Below are positions 33,495-42,506 of a stretch of DNA of 56,675 bases, piece by piece (the first letter of the stretch is position 1; every line of letters begins with the position of its first letter). The position numbers and the translations under genes were made by a program. The stretch comes from Akkermansia muciniphila (GTDB taxonomy: Bacteria; Verrucomicrobiota; Verrucomicrobiia; Verrucomicrobiales; Akkermansiaceae), in contig CAMCIC010000019.1 of assembly GCA_945874895.1 (NCBI GenBank), positions 1 through 56,675 of the forward strand, written 5' to 3'. The notes under the pieces are model-generated. The model was not told where the DNA came from. It saw nothing but the letters and a program-made list of their open reading frames with translations, and searched no databases.

Positions 33495-34154
33495 TCAATC
33501 TGCGAGAATTCGACTATCGAGATTAAAAATTTGCCCTGAAGTGTAAGTCATGTGCTTATGAAGAAAATGAACAAATTTTGCGACCGAGTTTTCGGTGTTG
33601 TATTGTCGCAGACAATGCTGTTCTAACACTTCGTCCTTACGGGATTTCGATACATGGTCCGTCATACGATTTTCCAAAAAGCCAGGAAGAATCAAATTGA
33701 CTCGAATGCCAACCGGTCCCCATTCGCGGGCTAATGATTTTGTCAGACCGGATAAAGCAGCTTTTGCGCTCGCATAGGCAACTTGACCCGAAGGTGGATG
33801 AAAACCCGAGTAACTTCCTATAAAAATCACGTGACCCTCTCGCTCCCGCAGCATGGTACGGCTGGCCATTTTTGCCGCAAAGGCTGCCCCTCGCAAATTT
33901 CCATGGAGCAACCGGTCCCAACTGTTTGAAGTAACCTTCAGCAATGGCTGATCGTCAATTTCTCCCGCAGCCGCGACGAGTAAACGGCATGAATGGTTTT
34001 CCATGAAAGACCGCACAGAACTTAGGGAAGACACATCCATCTCCTGACGCGATGGACAAATCACATTCCACTCGGGTTCTACCAACGCTAAATGGTCAGA
34101 CAATGCTCGAGCCAAAGAACCGTGGCCCCCCGTGATCATGACAGACTGACTCAT
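33495..34154 (-). CDS. Short-chain dehydrogenase/reductase (FabG-like)
   Basis: The 219-residue NAD(P)-dependent enzyme has the cofactor loop MITGGHGSLARALS, the strand motif LLVAAAGEID (NNAG equivalent), the catalytic Ser in FIGSYSGFHPP, and YASAKAALSGLTKSLAREW with the Y-x3-K pair, then GIRVNLILPGFLENRM. The substrate is unknown; resemblance to ketoacyl-ACP reductases is general only. It is the last gene of a probable mnmG-TPR-SDR transcript, 11 bases after the preceding stop. Confidence 0.85.
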   Translation of the reverse strand: MSQSVMITGGHGSLARALSDHLALVEPEWNVICPSRQEMDVSSLSSVRSFMENHSCRLLVAAAGEIDDQPLLKVTSNSWDRLLHGNLRGAAFAAKMASRTMLREREGHVIFIGSYSGFHPPSGQVAYASAKAALSGLTKSLAREWGPVGIRVNLILPGFLENRMTDHVSKSRKDEVLEQHCLRQYNTENSVAKFVHFLHKHMTYTSGQIFNLDSRILAD

Positions 34155-34165
34155 GAAAAATGCAT

Positions 34166-34723
34166 TTATTCGGCTTCGACTACAATGGCATGCTGCTCAT
34201 ACACAACCTTACATGATGAGGCCGAAGCCAAATACTGAAGAATCTGAGATGCCGGGACATTTGCCAACTGGAGTGTTACTCGTCGTGATTTCAATCTTCC
34301 CATAGAATCTTTGATGACGAAGTTGGGTGCAAATTTTTGATCCGTTGCGTTCTTTACCATAATGCTAAGATGATCAAGGCACTCGGATAGGGATGCATCG
34401 GTGTATTCCACTTTGGCAATCTTCGTCCTTTTCATCATGTTTTCGCGGTATCTCGCAGCAATTTGATCACGATGCATTTGCAATTCATTAAGAGCATACC
34501 GCACATGCGGATCTTGAGGTTTTGCCTGCAGAGCAGCTCTCAGATTTTTTTCTGCGGCGACGATATCTCCCTGGTTCATGGCTGTGAGACCTCGTTGGTA
34601 ATAGGACTGCGGGCTTTCTGCGGTTGCGCTCACCGATTGGGTTTTTTGAGCGAATGCGGATGCGGTGTGAAGCAACAAAATACTGGCAACGATGGGTTTC
34701 ATGGCATATTTGGGTTCATTCAT
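34166..34723 (-). CDS. Exported TPR protein with STN-like domain
   Basis: The 185-residue protein has a signal peptide (IVASILLLHTASAFAQ), one or two TPR units (SYYQRGLTAMNQGDIVAAEK, then RAALQAKPQDPHVRYALNEL) and a C-terminal ~80-residue domain (YTDASLSECLDHLS, VTLQLANVPASQILQYLASA, VVYEQHAIVVEAE) with the pattern of the secretin/TonB short N-terminal (STN) domain. Such proteins are frequent in Verrucomicrobiota and may attach to secretin-like or envelope complexes (inference). The ATG at 34723 follows AGGTG at ~8 bases; 34702 is the alternative. It lies between mnmG and the SDR. Confidence 0.75.
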   Translation of the reverse strand: MNEPKYAMKPIVASILLLHTASAFAQKTQSVSATAESPQSYYQRGLTAMNQGDIVAAEKNLRAALQAKPQDPHVRYALNELQMHRDQIAARYRENMMKRTKIAKVEYTDASLSECLDHLSIMVKNATDQKFAPNFVIKDSMGRLKSRRVTLQLANVPASQILQYLASASSCKVVYEQHAIVVEAE

Positions 34724-34785
34724 GGAGCACCTAACAGAATGCATAGACGCAGAGTAAGAGCAAGAAAAAACGGAAGCCATCGATC

Positions 34786-36666
34786 CTAGGGTTCGGATGG
34801 TTCTTGCGCCGTTTGTCCCTTTTCCATCCAAACGGCAAGCAGGGCCAAGTCGGCTGGAGTGATTCCGCTGATTCGCCCAGCTTGACCCAATGTCCGCGGT
34901 TGGATTTGTTGCAATCGAATCTTCGCCTCGGTTTTCATACCGCGAATGGACGAATAGTCCACCCAGTCGGGAATGAGTTTGTCTTCTTGTCGCGCCAATC
35001 GATCGATTTGTGTTTGTTGTCGATCAATATGACCCGCATATTTGACTTCCGTTTCCACGATCGGCCAAAGCGCAGCGGGATAAAGCGATTGCATCTCATC
35101 AGGCAATAGAGACCACGTGTTTTCCATCCGACGAAACCATTGATCGAGTTTGATCCCTTCGTAATTTGTTCGGGAAATCCATTGCAGCGCCTCCTGTATG
35201 ATCTGAGCTTTTTCCGCTGTCCGATGCTGGCGTAGGCGATCGACTAATCCGATTTCTGCTGCTCGCGGCGTGAGCCGTAAATCGGCATTGTCTTGACGCA
35301 AAAGCAAGCGATACTCCGCACGGCTGGTGAACATTCGATACGGCTCAGTGCATCCCCTGGTCACGAGGTCATCGATCATTACCCCCAGATAGGCTTGATC
35401 ACGACCGAGAATCCAAGGAGCGCGTTGTTGCACTTTCAGTGCAGCATTCACCCCAGCCCATAAGCCCTGCCCTGCGGCTTCCTCGTAGCCGGAAGTGCCA
35501 TTGATTTGTCCGGCAAAATACAAGCCCCCAACGGTCTTCGTTTCCAAGGTAGGCTGAAGCTGCGTAGGTGGGCAATAATCATACTCAACAGCGTATCCAG
35601 GTCGTATCATTTCGCATTGCTCCAAGCCAGGGATGGTGCGCAAGAATGCGAGTTGCACCTCGTAGGGCAAGGAGGTGGAAACCCCGTTGATGTAAAATTC
35701 ATTGCTATGACGTCCTTCTGGCTCCAAGTAAATCTGATGCCGTTCTTTATCGGCGAAACGGACGACTTTATCCTCGATGGACGGGCAATAGCGCGGCCCT
35801 ACTCCTTCGATGATGCCGCAATACATGGGAGATTGATCGAGATTATTGCGGATGATCTCGTGAGTCGCCGCATTGGTGTAGGTTACATAACAGGGCATTT
35901 GTTCCACGTGGAACATGGGATCTGCCCACGGATTGAGAGTAAAGATATCATGCGGACCCCGTTCGATGGTATCGAAAAGGTAACTGAAGTGAGGTATGGG
36001 CTCGTCACCCCCTTGGACTTCACAGCGTTTGAAGTCGATCGAGCGTCCATTCAGTCGGCATGGCGTTCCCGTTTTGAATCGCTCCACAGTAAAACCGAGA
36101 GCTTTGAGGCTATCACTCACCGTCGAGATCGCATCGCCCATGCGACCGCCTTTCTCGTTCCGTAGCCCCACATGCATCAATCCACGCATGAAAGTTCCCG
36201 CGCTGAGGATGACGGATTTGGCATGGAACTGCATACCGAGACTCGTGGTAATCCCAGTGATGTGATCATCCTTGACCAGTAAAGATCCCACATTGCCTTG
36301 ATGCAAATCGAGACCTGGGGTGTTTTCCAAAAGCCACTTCATGCGGAATTGGTAGGCTTTTTTGTCGCATTGCGCTCGTGGTGCGCGTGAACTGGGACCT
36401 TTGCTCGCATTCAACATGCGCCATTGGATCGCGGTTGCATCGGTATTCAGAGCCATGGCACCGCCTAGCGCGTCGATCTCCCTCACCATGTGACCTTTGG
36501 CTAGGCCACCGATCGCAGGGTTACAACTCATTTGGCCGATGGTATCCAAATTTTGAGTCATCAGAGCCACGGAACATCCCAGTCGCGCGGCAGCCAGAGC
36601 AGCTTCAATACCGGCGTGACCAGCTCCAATCACCAGCACATCGTAGTCTTTCGGATAAACAAACAT
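34786..36666 (-). CDS. mnmG: tRNA uridine-5-carboxymethylaminomethyl modification enzyme MnmG
   Basis: The 626-residue FAD protein starts [20 protein letters not shown] and contains [42 protein letters not shown] and [19 protein letters not shown], all invariant in MnmG (GidA). With MnmE it modifies U34 of tRNAs reading codons ending in A or G. In many bacteria mnmG is next to gidB and parAB near the origin; here those genes are not visible, but a parS site lies inside the gene at 35900-35915 (encoding part of MFHVEQ) and another is just upstream. Confidence 0.97.
   Translation of the reverse strand: MFVYPKDYDVLVIGAGHAGIEAALAAARLGCSVALMTQNLDTIGQMSCNPAIGGLAKGHMVREIDALGGAMALNTDATAIQWRMLNASKGPSSRAPRAQCDKKAYQFRMKWLLENTPGLDLHQGNVGSLLVKDDHITGITTSLGMQFHAKSVILSAGTFMRGLMHVGLRNEKGGRMGDAISTVSDSLKALGFTVERFKTGTPCRLNGRSIDFKRCEVQGGDEPIPHFSYLFDTIERGPHDIFTLNPWADPMFHVEQMPCYVTYTNAATHEIIRNNLDQSPMYCGIIEGVGPRYCPSIEDKVVRFADKERHQIYLEPEGRHSNEFYINGVSTSLPYEVQLAFLRTIPGLEQCEMIRPGYAVEYDYCPPTQLQPTLETKTVGGLYFAGQINGTSGYEEAAGQGLWAGVNAALKVQQRAPWILGRDQAYLGVMIDDLVTRGCTEPYRMFTSRAEYRLLLRQDNADLRLTPRAAEIGLVDRLRQHRTAEKAQIIQEALQWISRTNYEGIKLDQWFRRMENTWSLLPDEMQSLYPAALWPIVETEVKYAGHIDRQQTQIDRLARQEDKLIPDWVDYSSIRGMKTEAKIRLQQIQPRTLGQAGRISGITPADLALLAVWMEKGQTAQEPSEP
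35900..35915. other. parS: parS centromere site inside mnmG
   Basis: The 16-bp perfect palindrome TGTTCCACGTGGAACA fits the ParB-binding consensus TGTTNCACGTGNAACA. It is embedded in mnmG. It would load ParB clamps for chromosome segregation and recruit SMC. Confidence 0.88.
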
Positions 36667-36736
36667 GAGTTAAGGCAGGAAGTCCAAGCTAGCATGAGAT
36701 GGCCAAGCCGACCATTGATTTTTTTATGAATGAAAT

Positions 36737-36752
36737 TGTTCCACGTGGAACA
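36737..36752. other. parS: parS centromere site between cdd and mnmG
   Basis: A second identical copy of TGTTCCACGTGGAACA ends one base before the cdd stop codon, in the 86-base gap upstream of mnmG. It is 837 bases from the first copy, a spacing typical of origin-proximal parS clusters. Confidence 0.9.
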
Positions 36753-37145
36753 TCATTTGGTCCTGTGGAGAATGCCTGCTTTGGATCGTGGCAAAAGCTG
36801 TTCGAGCGAAAAGTCGAGAAATTCATGACGATTGCAGAGGCGAATCTGTGCAATGCCGAATTCTGCCATGACTTGTCGGCATGCACCGCATGGTGACACA
36901 GGCGTGTCGGTATCCGCCACCACGACCAGGGCTTGGAGATTGCGGCAACCTGCGGCGATAGCGCAGGAAATCGCCACACGCTCCGCGCAGATGGTAAGAC
37001 CAAACGACAGATTTTCCACATTGCATCCGGTAAAAATTCTGTTTTCGGCATCGATCACGGCTGCGCCCACAAAAAACTGGGAATAGGGAGCATGAGCGTG
37101 ATCGCGCGTTTCCCAAGCGCGGCTTGTCATTGATGACCAATCCAT
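36753..37145 (-). CDS. cdd: Cytidine deaminase
   Basis: The 130-residue enzyme has the motif APYSQFFVGAAVIDAENRIF, the zinc motif LTICAERVAIS (C-A-E with the catalytic Glu) and PCGACRQVMAEF providing two further Cys ligands, as in the homotetrameric bacterial cytidine deaminases. It converts cytidine and deoxycytidine to uridine forms in pyrimidine salvage. The ATG at 37145 gives the family length; the open frame extends to 37418 but would overlap the divergent gene. ATG at 37130 is an alternative. Confidence 0.9.
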   Translation of the reverse strand: MDWSSMTSRAWETRDHAHAPYSQFFVGAAVIDAENRIFTGCNVENLSFGLTICAERVAISCAIAAGCRNLQALVVVADTDTPVSPCGACRQVMAEFGIAQIRLCNRHEFLDFSLEQLLPRSKAGILHRTK

Positions 37146-37272
37146 GCGCCCATCATAAACAGAAGAGATCAGAAGAAAAGAACGATGTCCGGATCCCTCT
37201 TCTTTTATCGGTTGCATGGATCCATCGTTTTTTACGATATATGAGCATAAAGGGGAAATTTCGCTGGTAGGA

Positions 37273-37869
37273 ATGGCGCTTTTGTGGCAAACGATGGCCA
37301 TGCGCCGATGGTATCCGTTTGCAGCGATGTTGGGATTGTTGATCGCCTTTCGTCTTGTGGGCGCTTGGCAGGGTTGGATGAATGTGTCGCCCCTACCCGC
37401 GTTGTTTTTATTGAGCATGGCCTGCAGCTCAGGTCGGGATCGTTGGTTGTTGCCGCTCAGTGCTTGGGTGATTTCCGATCCGCTTTTGAATGTGTTTTAC
37501 GGACAGTCGTTCTGGGCGTGGGATCAGTTAGGCATGGTGATAGGATGCCTGGCAATCATGTGGGTGGCGTCTTGGGTAAGAAATGCTTTCTCTGTCTCGC
37601 GTGCGCTTCTTGGTTCCACTGTCGCAGCCATATTGTTTTACTTTGTCACCAACACGGTTTCCTTTTTCAGTTTGACGGAATTGTATGATCGCACATGGCA
37701 GGGTTTTTGGCAGGCACAGTGGTCAGGGCCGGTTGGTTTGGGTCCCACTTGGGTGTTTTTACGAAATGCTCTCGTGGCGAATCTCTTGTTCTCGTCATTG
37801 TTTCTGCTTGCGCTACGACCGCTTTCGGCGTATTTCCGCACGCCTCTTTCCAGCGCCCCCGCCCGCTGA
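37273..37869 (+). CDS. Integral membrane protein, DUF6580-like
   Basis: The ~198-residue protein has about five or six membrane segments (WYPFAAMLGLLIAFRLVGAW, PLPALFLLSMACSSG, WLLPLSAWVISDPLLNVFY, GMVIGCLAIMWVASWV and others). The patterns NVSPLPALFL and AWVISDPLLNVFYG fit the DUF6580 group as I recall it, whose relatives include S-component-like small transporters; function is unproven. Starts at 37216, 37294 and 37300 are alternatives. It ends 24 bases before pdhA, so cotranscription with the pyruvate dehydrogenase genes is likely. Confidence 0.72.
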   Translation: MALLWQTMAMRRWYPFAAMLGLLIAFRLVGAWQGWMNVSPLPALFLLSMACSSGRDRWLLPLSAWVISDPLLNVFYGQSFWAWDQLGMVIGCLAIMWVASWVRNAFSVSRALLGSTVAAILFYFVTNTVSFFSLTELYDRTWQGFWQAQWSGPVGLGPTWVFLRNALVANLLFSSLFLLALRPLSAYFRTPLSSAPAR

Positions 37870-37893
37870 TAGAACTTCAACGAATCATTGCTT

Positions 37894-38976
37894 ATGTCAT
37901 TTTCCGCCGCACCATCGCACCGTCTGGATTTTGCATCGTCTCCCATCAATAGCGCGCTGACCGCTGAACAGAAAGTGGAGTTGTTGCGAAAGATGATCCG
38001 CATCCGCCGCTTCGAGCAGGCTTCGCTGAAGTACTACAACGCTGGGCGCATCGGTGGCTTTTTGCACCTTTACATCGGGCAGGAATCAGTTGCTGTGGGA
38101 ACGATTTCCTTGTGCGGTGAAAACGATCATAACATCACGGCCTATCGTTGCCACGGTCACGCGCTGGCGAGCGGCATGAATATGAACGAGTGCATGGCTG
38201 AGCTTTTCGGAAAATACACGGGAAGCGCTAAAGGAAAGGGCGGATCGATGCACCTCTTTGCGCCCGATAAGAATTTCTGGGGTGGTCACGGTATCGTGGG
38301 CGGTCAGACTCCGTTGGGCTTAGGCTTGGCTTATGGCCTGAAATACAAAGGTTTGTCCGGAGCTGCACTTTGCTACATGGGGGATGGCGCGGTGAATCAG
38401 GGTGCCTTCCATGAATCTCTCAATCTAGCTGCTCTGTTCGAATTGCCCGTGGTCTATATCATTGAAAACAATGGGTATTCGATGGGCACTTCGCAGAAGC
38501 GTTCCTCCGCTTACCGCGGATGTCTGGCTCAGCGCGCTGAAGCATATGACATGGAGTGGGACCTGATCGATGGTTCTGATATTTACGAGGTGCGTGCCAA
38601 GACGCACATTGCCATGGAGCGTGCGCGCAAGGAGTCACGTCCCACTATGCTCGAGATCACCACGTATCGTTATTACGGGCACAGTGTTGCTGATGCGAAT
38701 GCGAAAAAATACCGGTCACCCGAGGAAATTGAAAATTACAAGAACAACCATGATCCGATCAACACCTTCCGCAATCGTTTGCTGAACGAAGGTGTCATTA
38801 CCCAAGAACTGGCGGATCAAATCAACCAAGAAGCGGCAGATGAGGCAGCGGCCGCAGTGGCATTTGCGGATGCATCGGCCGCACCCTCGATCTCATCCGT
38901 CATGGATGACGTTTATTGGGAAGTTGATAACAAAACTACGGCCGGTCAAACCGGACGCCATTTCTTTAACGACTAA
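37894..38976 (+). CDS. pdhA: Pyruvate dehydrogenase E1 component, alpha subunit
   Basis: The 360-residue thiamine-diphosphate enzyme subunit. It shows MIRIRRFEQASLKYYN, the phosphorylation-loop-like region YRCHGHALASGMNMNECMAE, GSMHLFAPDKNFWGGHGIVGG and the ThDP motif GDGAVNQGAFHESLNLAAL, ending in IIENNGYSMGT. With the beta subunit it decarboxylates pyruvate and acetylates the E2 lipoyl arm. ATG at 37894 is the start; the preceding in-frame TTG is unlikely. It precedes pdhB by 42 bases; no E2 gene follows here, so E2 and E3 are encoded elsewhere. Confidence 0.94.
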   Translation: MSFSAAPSHRLDFASSPINSALTAEQKVELLRKMIRIRRFEQASLKYYNAGRIGGFLHLYIGQESVAVGTISLCGENDHNITAYRCHGHALASGMNMNECMAELFGKYTGSAKGKGGSMHLFAPDKNFWGGHGIVGGQTPLGLGLAYGLKYKGLSGAALCYMGDGAVNQGAFHESLNLAALFELPVVYIIENNGYSMGTSQKRSSAYRGCLAQRAEAYDMEWDLIDGSDIYEVRAKTHIAMERARKESRPTMLEITTYRYYGHSVADANAKKYRSPEEIENYKNNHDPINTFRNRLLNEGVITQELADQINQEAADEAAAAVAFADASAAPSISSVMDDVYWEVDNKTTAGQTGRHFFND

Positions 38977-39018
38977 TTTTTCACGATTCATCAATCACCA
39001 CATTTGAAGCTAACGAAT

Positions 39019-40002
39019 ATGCGCACATTGACCTACAGAGAAGCACTTCGCGAAGGCATGGATGAAGAATTGGCCCGCGATGAAAACGTCGTGCTGATGG
39101 GGGAAGAAGTGGCCCAATACAATGGGGCTTACAAAGTCACGGAGGGTTTGTGGAAAAAATGGGGCGACAAACGCATAGTGGACACGCCGATTTCCGAAGC
39201 TGGTTTTATAGGCATGGGCATCGGCGCTTCCATGTTGGGCATTCGTCCAGTCATGGAGTTGATGTTCTGGTCCTTTCATTCTGTTGCTTTTGACCAGTTG
39301 GTCAGCAATGCGGCTTGTGTTCGCTACATGTCTGGTGGATTGATTCATTGCCCCATTGTGGTTCGTGGTCCGGCCAATGGCGGCACAGCAGTGGGCGCCA
39401 CGCACTCACACATTCCCGAGGGGATGTTTGCGGCATTTCCGGGTCTCAAGGTGGTGGCACCTGCCACTCCTGCGGACGCCAAGGGATTGATTAAGGCGGC
39501 GATTCGGGACAACGATCCAGTGTTTTTCATGGAAAACACTTTGTTGTATGGAACATCAGGCCCCGTACCGGATCCTGCGGACGGTGATTTTGTCATTCCA
39601 TTGGGAGTGGCTGACTTGAAACGCGAAGGCTCAGATCTCTCTTTGATTGCACACGGCCGATCGGTCATCCATTGCTTGGAAGCGGCGGAAACCTTGCAAC
39701 GCGATCACGGTATTTCGTGCGATGTGTTGGATTTGCGCACCATTCGTCCGCTGGACCAGGAAGCCATTTTGAAAACCGTTCGCAAGACTCATCGCGTGGT
39801 GTTGGTTGATGAATCCAAAGCGTTCGGTGGTGTCTCTGCGATGGTGGCGACATTGATTCAGGATCATTGCTTTGATGATCTTGATGCTCCCGTCAAGCGT
39901 GTCACTTCGCTCGATGCGCCTGCGATTTATTCGCCGCATATCGAAGCTGAACAATTGCCGAATCCTCGTCGCATTGTCGAAAAAGTTCTGACCATCGCGT
40001 AG
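39019..40002 (+). CDS. pdhB: Pyruvate dehydrogenase E1 component, beta subunit
   Basis: The 327-residue subunit starts MRTLTYREALREGMDEELAR and contains VLMGEEVAQYNGAYKVTEGL, DTPISEAGFIGMGIGASMLG, PIVVRGPANGGTAVGATHSH and DLRTIRPLDQEAILKTVRKT, all typical for E1 beta of alpha2-beta2 pyruvate dehydrogenases. A branched-chain 2-oxoacid specificity cannot be fully excluded, but the sequence and pairing fit pyruvate. ATG at 39019 is preferred over an in-frame TTG at 39004. Confidence 0.94.
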   Translation: MRTLTYREALREGMDEELARDENVVLMGEEVAQYNGAYKVTEGLWKKWGDKRIVDTPISEAGFIGMGIGASMLGIRPVMELMFWSFHSVAFDQLVSNAACVRYMSGGLIHCPIVVRGPANGGTAVGATHSHIPEGMFAAFPGLKVVAPATPADAKGLIKAAIRDNDPVFFMENTLLYGTSGPVPDPADGDFVIPLGVADLKREGSDLSLIAHGRSVIHCLEAAETLQRDHGISCDVLDLRTIRPLDQEAILKTVRKTHRVVLVDESKAFGGVSAMVATLIQDHCFDDLDAPVKRVTSLDAPAIYSPHIEAEQLPNPRRIVEKVLTIA

Positions 40003-40074
40003 TGTAAGATGATCGGTTCTATCGTATTTTCTATTTGACCGCCCCCCCTCACCTATCCTATTCTCGCTTCTGTT

Positions 40075-40449
40075 ATGAAAAAACTTTTTCTTTCTTCTCT
40101 TTTTGCCGTGACCGCTCTTGGTCTTTCTTCCTGCTGCTGTCTGCTTGGCAGCAACAATAGCGCCAAATCCAAGAAAACCTATGTAGCTCGCTACAAAACC
40201 GTGACGAAGGAAGTGCAGGTTGCGACGGGTGCTAAAGGAGGCATTGAGACTCAAACCGTCAAAGAAAAAGTGCCTGTATTCAAGACCCGTTTCACCACTC
40301 ATCGCGTGGGTTGCGTTCGTTCTTATTGCGCTCAGTCCGGTTCTTGCGGGACTACCGGAGAAAATGTGGTGAAAATGTCCACCAGCCAAGCGAGCGTGGG
40401 CAGCCCTCACATCGGTCTGGTGCCGACGATGAAGCCTTTGGCTCCTTGA
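40075..40449 (+). CDS. Small Cys-rich lipoprotein
   Basis: The 124-residue protein has a lipoprotein signal (MKKLFLSSLFAVTALGLSSC with the lipobox LSSC and two more Cys after it). The mature part is short, basic and Ser/Thr/Lys-rich (SKKTYVARYKTVTKEVQV), with three further cysteines (GCVRSYCAQSGSCG). I do not recognise a family. It is a single-gene unit after pdhB, ended by a shared bidirectional terminator. Confidence 0.75.
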   Translation: MKKLFLSSLFAVTALGLSSCCCLLGSNNSAKSKKTYVARYKTVTKEVQVATGAKGGIETQTVKEKVPVFKTRFTTHRVGCVRSYCAQSGSCGTTGENVVKMSTSQASVGSPHIGLVPTMKPLAP

Positions 40450-40472
40450 TTGCGACTTTTCGATTTTCTTAC

Positions 40473-40506
40473 AAAAAAGCGCGCGGTTTATCCGCGCGCT
40501 TTTTTT
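40473..40506. terminator. Bidirectional terminator between lipoprotein and PagL-like genes
   Basis: A GC-rich 8-bp stem GCGCGCGG / CCGCGCGC (40479-40486 and 40492-40499) is flanked by AAAAAA on the left and TTTTTTT on the right, so it can terminate transcription from both the lipoprotein gene (+) and the converging gene at 40539 (-). Confidence 0.92.
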
Positions 40507-40538
40507 ATGGATGTGACCTTATGCAGATTTCAGCGTCT

Positions 40539-41183
40539 TCAGAAGCTGTAAGCATAGGAGGCTCCGATGCTATTGACACCACCGTGGTCAAAGAATCCGA
40601 AACCACCGGAGTGATGGGAAATGTAAAAAATGATCTGATGTTGCGGCGCGTCCGGAAGAGAAAAAGAAAATTGGATGGGCACATTGAACTTCAAATGAGA
40701 TCGGTCTTCTCCCGGATGTCGTTGGATGTCCATATCATAAATTTGGGAAGCGTATGATAGACCAAGCCCAGCGGCAAAAGTCGTGTGAACGAACGAGTTC
40801 CAGGGGAAATCGACCCAGCGTATTTGCATGGAGGCATTGTAGACCAAAAACGAGTCGTTGGCATTTTCATCCACGAGTTCGAGACACAATGGCATTTCGA
40901 TCCAAGGCGTGAATTGTGAGCCAAACCATTCGAGGGAAAGTTCCGTGATTTTTTTGGTAGCCGTGAATTGGTAAGTGGTCGCTCCAGCATCACCCTCTTC
41001 AAAATCAAATCTGCCTTCGATGAAATCATCGATGTCGTTTTGCGTCATGAGCGCGGCACCGAATTCGAAAGTCCAATCCGTGAGAGAATTTGTGTTTTCG
41101 TAACCGATCAAAGTACCCGTTTGCGCCTGAGCAAAATGACCGAGAGCAAATGCGAAGATGGCGGAGAGAATGGTTGATTTCAT
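40539..41183 (-). CDS. PagL/acyloxyacyl-hydrolase-like outer-membrane protein
   Basis: The 214-residue protein has a signal peptide (MKSTILSAIFAFALGHFAQA) and alternating beta strands ending in a C-terminal aromatic residue (ASYAYSF), fitting a small beta-barrel. The stretch FYISHHSGGFGFFDHGG followed by VNSIGASYAYSF resembles the His-Ser catalytic region and C-terminal strand of lipid A 3-O-deacylase (PagL) relatives. It may trim lipid A acyl chains, but the match is motif-level only. The ATG at 41183 follows CAGGAAA at ~9 bases. Confidence 0.62.
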   Translation of the reverse strand: MKSTILSAIFAFALGHFAQAQTGTLIGYENTNSLTDWTFEFGAALMTQNDIDDFIEGRFDFEEGDAGATTYQFTATKKITELSLEWFGSQFTPWIEMPLCLELVDENANDSFLVYNASMQIRWVDFPWNSFVHTTFAAGLGLSYASQIYDMDIQRHPGEDRSHLKFNVPIQFSFSLPDAPQHQIIFYISHHSGGFGFFDHGGVNSIGASYAYSF

Positions 41184-41242
41184 GGGCGGAGTTTCCTGAA
41201 GGAAGGACAGATTTGTCAAGACATGAAACATGCCATGAACGA

Positions 41243-41905
41243 TCACAAACGCCGGATGCGGATGTTTTTATACCATACGGGATCCGCGTGATCCGTTAGC
41301 ATAATTTTCCCTTTGCCAGGAGCGAAGCCCACTTTGTTGCGGAACTTGCTCGTTGCCAGCAGACCTTTCCATTCATCCGATTGCGTATTCGCTTCTACAA
41401 CGAGAGTGCCATTGAGAAAGTGCTGGATCTTACCTTCTTTGATGATCACGCGGCTCTGGTTCCACTCACCTGGTTTGCGCAACGGTTTGTCAACAGCAGC
41501 GGCCTTGATGTCGTAGATGCTTGCTGTTGCGTGATTGCTTCCCGGTTTGCCATCGATGTGTCCACCGTCATCGATCATTTGGTATTCGATGCCCAGCCAT
41601 TCTTTGCCACCTACGCGAGAAACCCAATATTTCACTCCGTTGTTCCCTTTGTGAAGAATCTTCCATTCCCATTCGAGCTCGAATGAGGAATACTCTTCCG
41701 CAGAGAGCAGGTTGCCGCCCTTACCTTCCAGATGAAGTGTTCCGTCCACCACTTTCCAACCGTTACCGGGAGCTTGTCCGTCGAGCGCGGTCCAGCCGCT
41801 CAAAGTCTTGCCATCGAATAACGATTGCCATCCTTCTTCTGCGCATGACACAGCTGGTAGGATAAGCATTCCAAGGACACAGATGAAGCGGGATAGGGGA
41901 ATCAT
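41243..41905 (-). CDS. Exported DUF1080 protein (3-keto-disaccharide hydrolase type)
   Basis: The 220-residue protein has a signal peptide (FICVLGMLILPAVSCAEE, ending in a possible lipobox VSC) and the DUF1080 fold: GWQSLFDGKTLSGWTALDG, NGWKVVDGTLHLEG, FELEWEWKI, IEYQMIDDGGHIDGK and DPVWYKNIRIR. The family is a concanavalin-like beta-jellyroll, abundant in Planctomycetes and Verrucomicrobia, with some members reported to hydrolyse 3-keto-glucosides. A carbohydrate substrate is likely. It lies 59 bases upstream of the PagL-like gene on the same strand. Confidence 0.85.
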   Translation of the reverse strand: MIPLSRFICVLGMLILPAVSCAEEGWQSLFDGKTLSGWTALDGQAPGNGWKVVDGTLHLEGKGGNLLSAEEYSSFELEWEWKILHKGNNGVKYWVSRVGGKEWLGIEYQMIDDGGHIDGKPGSNHATASIYDIKAAAVDKPLRKPGEWNQSRVIIKEGKIQHFLNGTLVVEANTQSDEWKGLLATSKFRNKVGFAPGKGKIMLTDHADPVWYKNIRIRRL

Positions 41906-42010
41906 AGCAGTGATGGAATGGATACGTCAGCTCATGCTCCATTCTAGCGCAAGTTTTTTCCTTATCGTGGTTTGCGTATTTCCCAAAGTGTGAGATAGAA
42001 GATCAGTCAT

Positions 42011-42439
42011 ATGACAGAAACCACTCCAGCACCTTCGCGGGCATTCATGCCTTATCCGGTATCGACGCTGAGTCCCCCGATTGTGCCCAATGACCTGAGT
42101 AGCTTCAAATCGCGCGGAATCAGTGAAGTGCAGCGTGATTTGCAGCAGAAGCTGCGGGAGCTGCGGGAGGAATACCTGCGCGCCATCGATCATTTCAATT
42201 GGAACAAATTGGTCTATGAAGCATCCATTCAGTTTGAACCCGTGGTGGGTCAAACCTATCATCTGTATGCCATGAGCCGAGGCAACGTGTTGTCCATGAT
42301 TGCTCCGCACGAGTGGCCGATGCCGCATTTGGCAACGGTGCGTCTCAATGTCGATCGGCAGTGGCAGGTCGAGTCTCTCGGTCATGATATCGATCCTCGT
42401 GACTTGTTTGGCACGAGAGATCTGGCAGCTGACGAATGA
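42011..42439 (+). CDS. DUF2452-like cytoplasmic protein
   Basis: The 142-residue protein has a Pro-rich N-terminus, a charged helix (SEVQRDLQQKLRELREEYLR) and the motif YEASIQFEPVVGQTYHLYAM, typical of small DUF2452-type proteins as I recall them. The function is unknown. It is divergent from the DUF1080 gene at 41905 and precedes another DUF1080 gene by 67 bases. Confidence 0.7.
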   Translation: MTETTPAPSRAFMPYPVSTLSPPIVPNDLSSFKSRGISEVQRDLQQKLRELREEYLRAIDHFNWNKLVYEASIQFEPVVGQTYHLYAMSRGNVLSMIAPHEWPMPHLATVRLNVDRQWQVESLGHDIDPRDLFGTRDLAADE

Positions 42440-42506
42440 AGCTGCCATGGGGATCGGCCGGACATTCCTTCTTGTCAGTAGGGCACGTTTCAATCACGTT
42501 GTGGCA

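Noticed and set aside
33820-33840. CACGTG cores elsewhere (for example near 28,702, 33,829 and 44,346)
   Set aside because: Flanks do not match the 16-bp parS palindrome; only the two sites near mnmG do.
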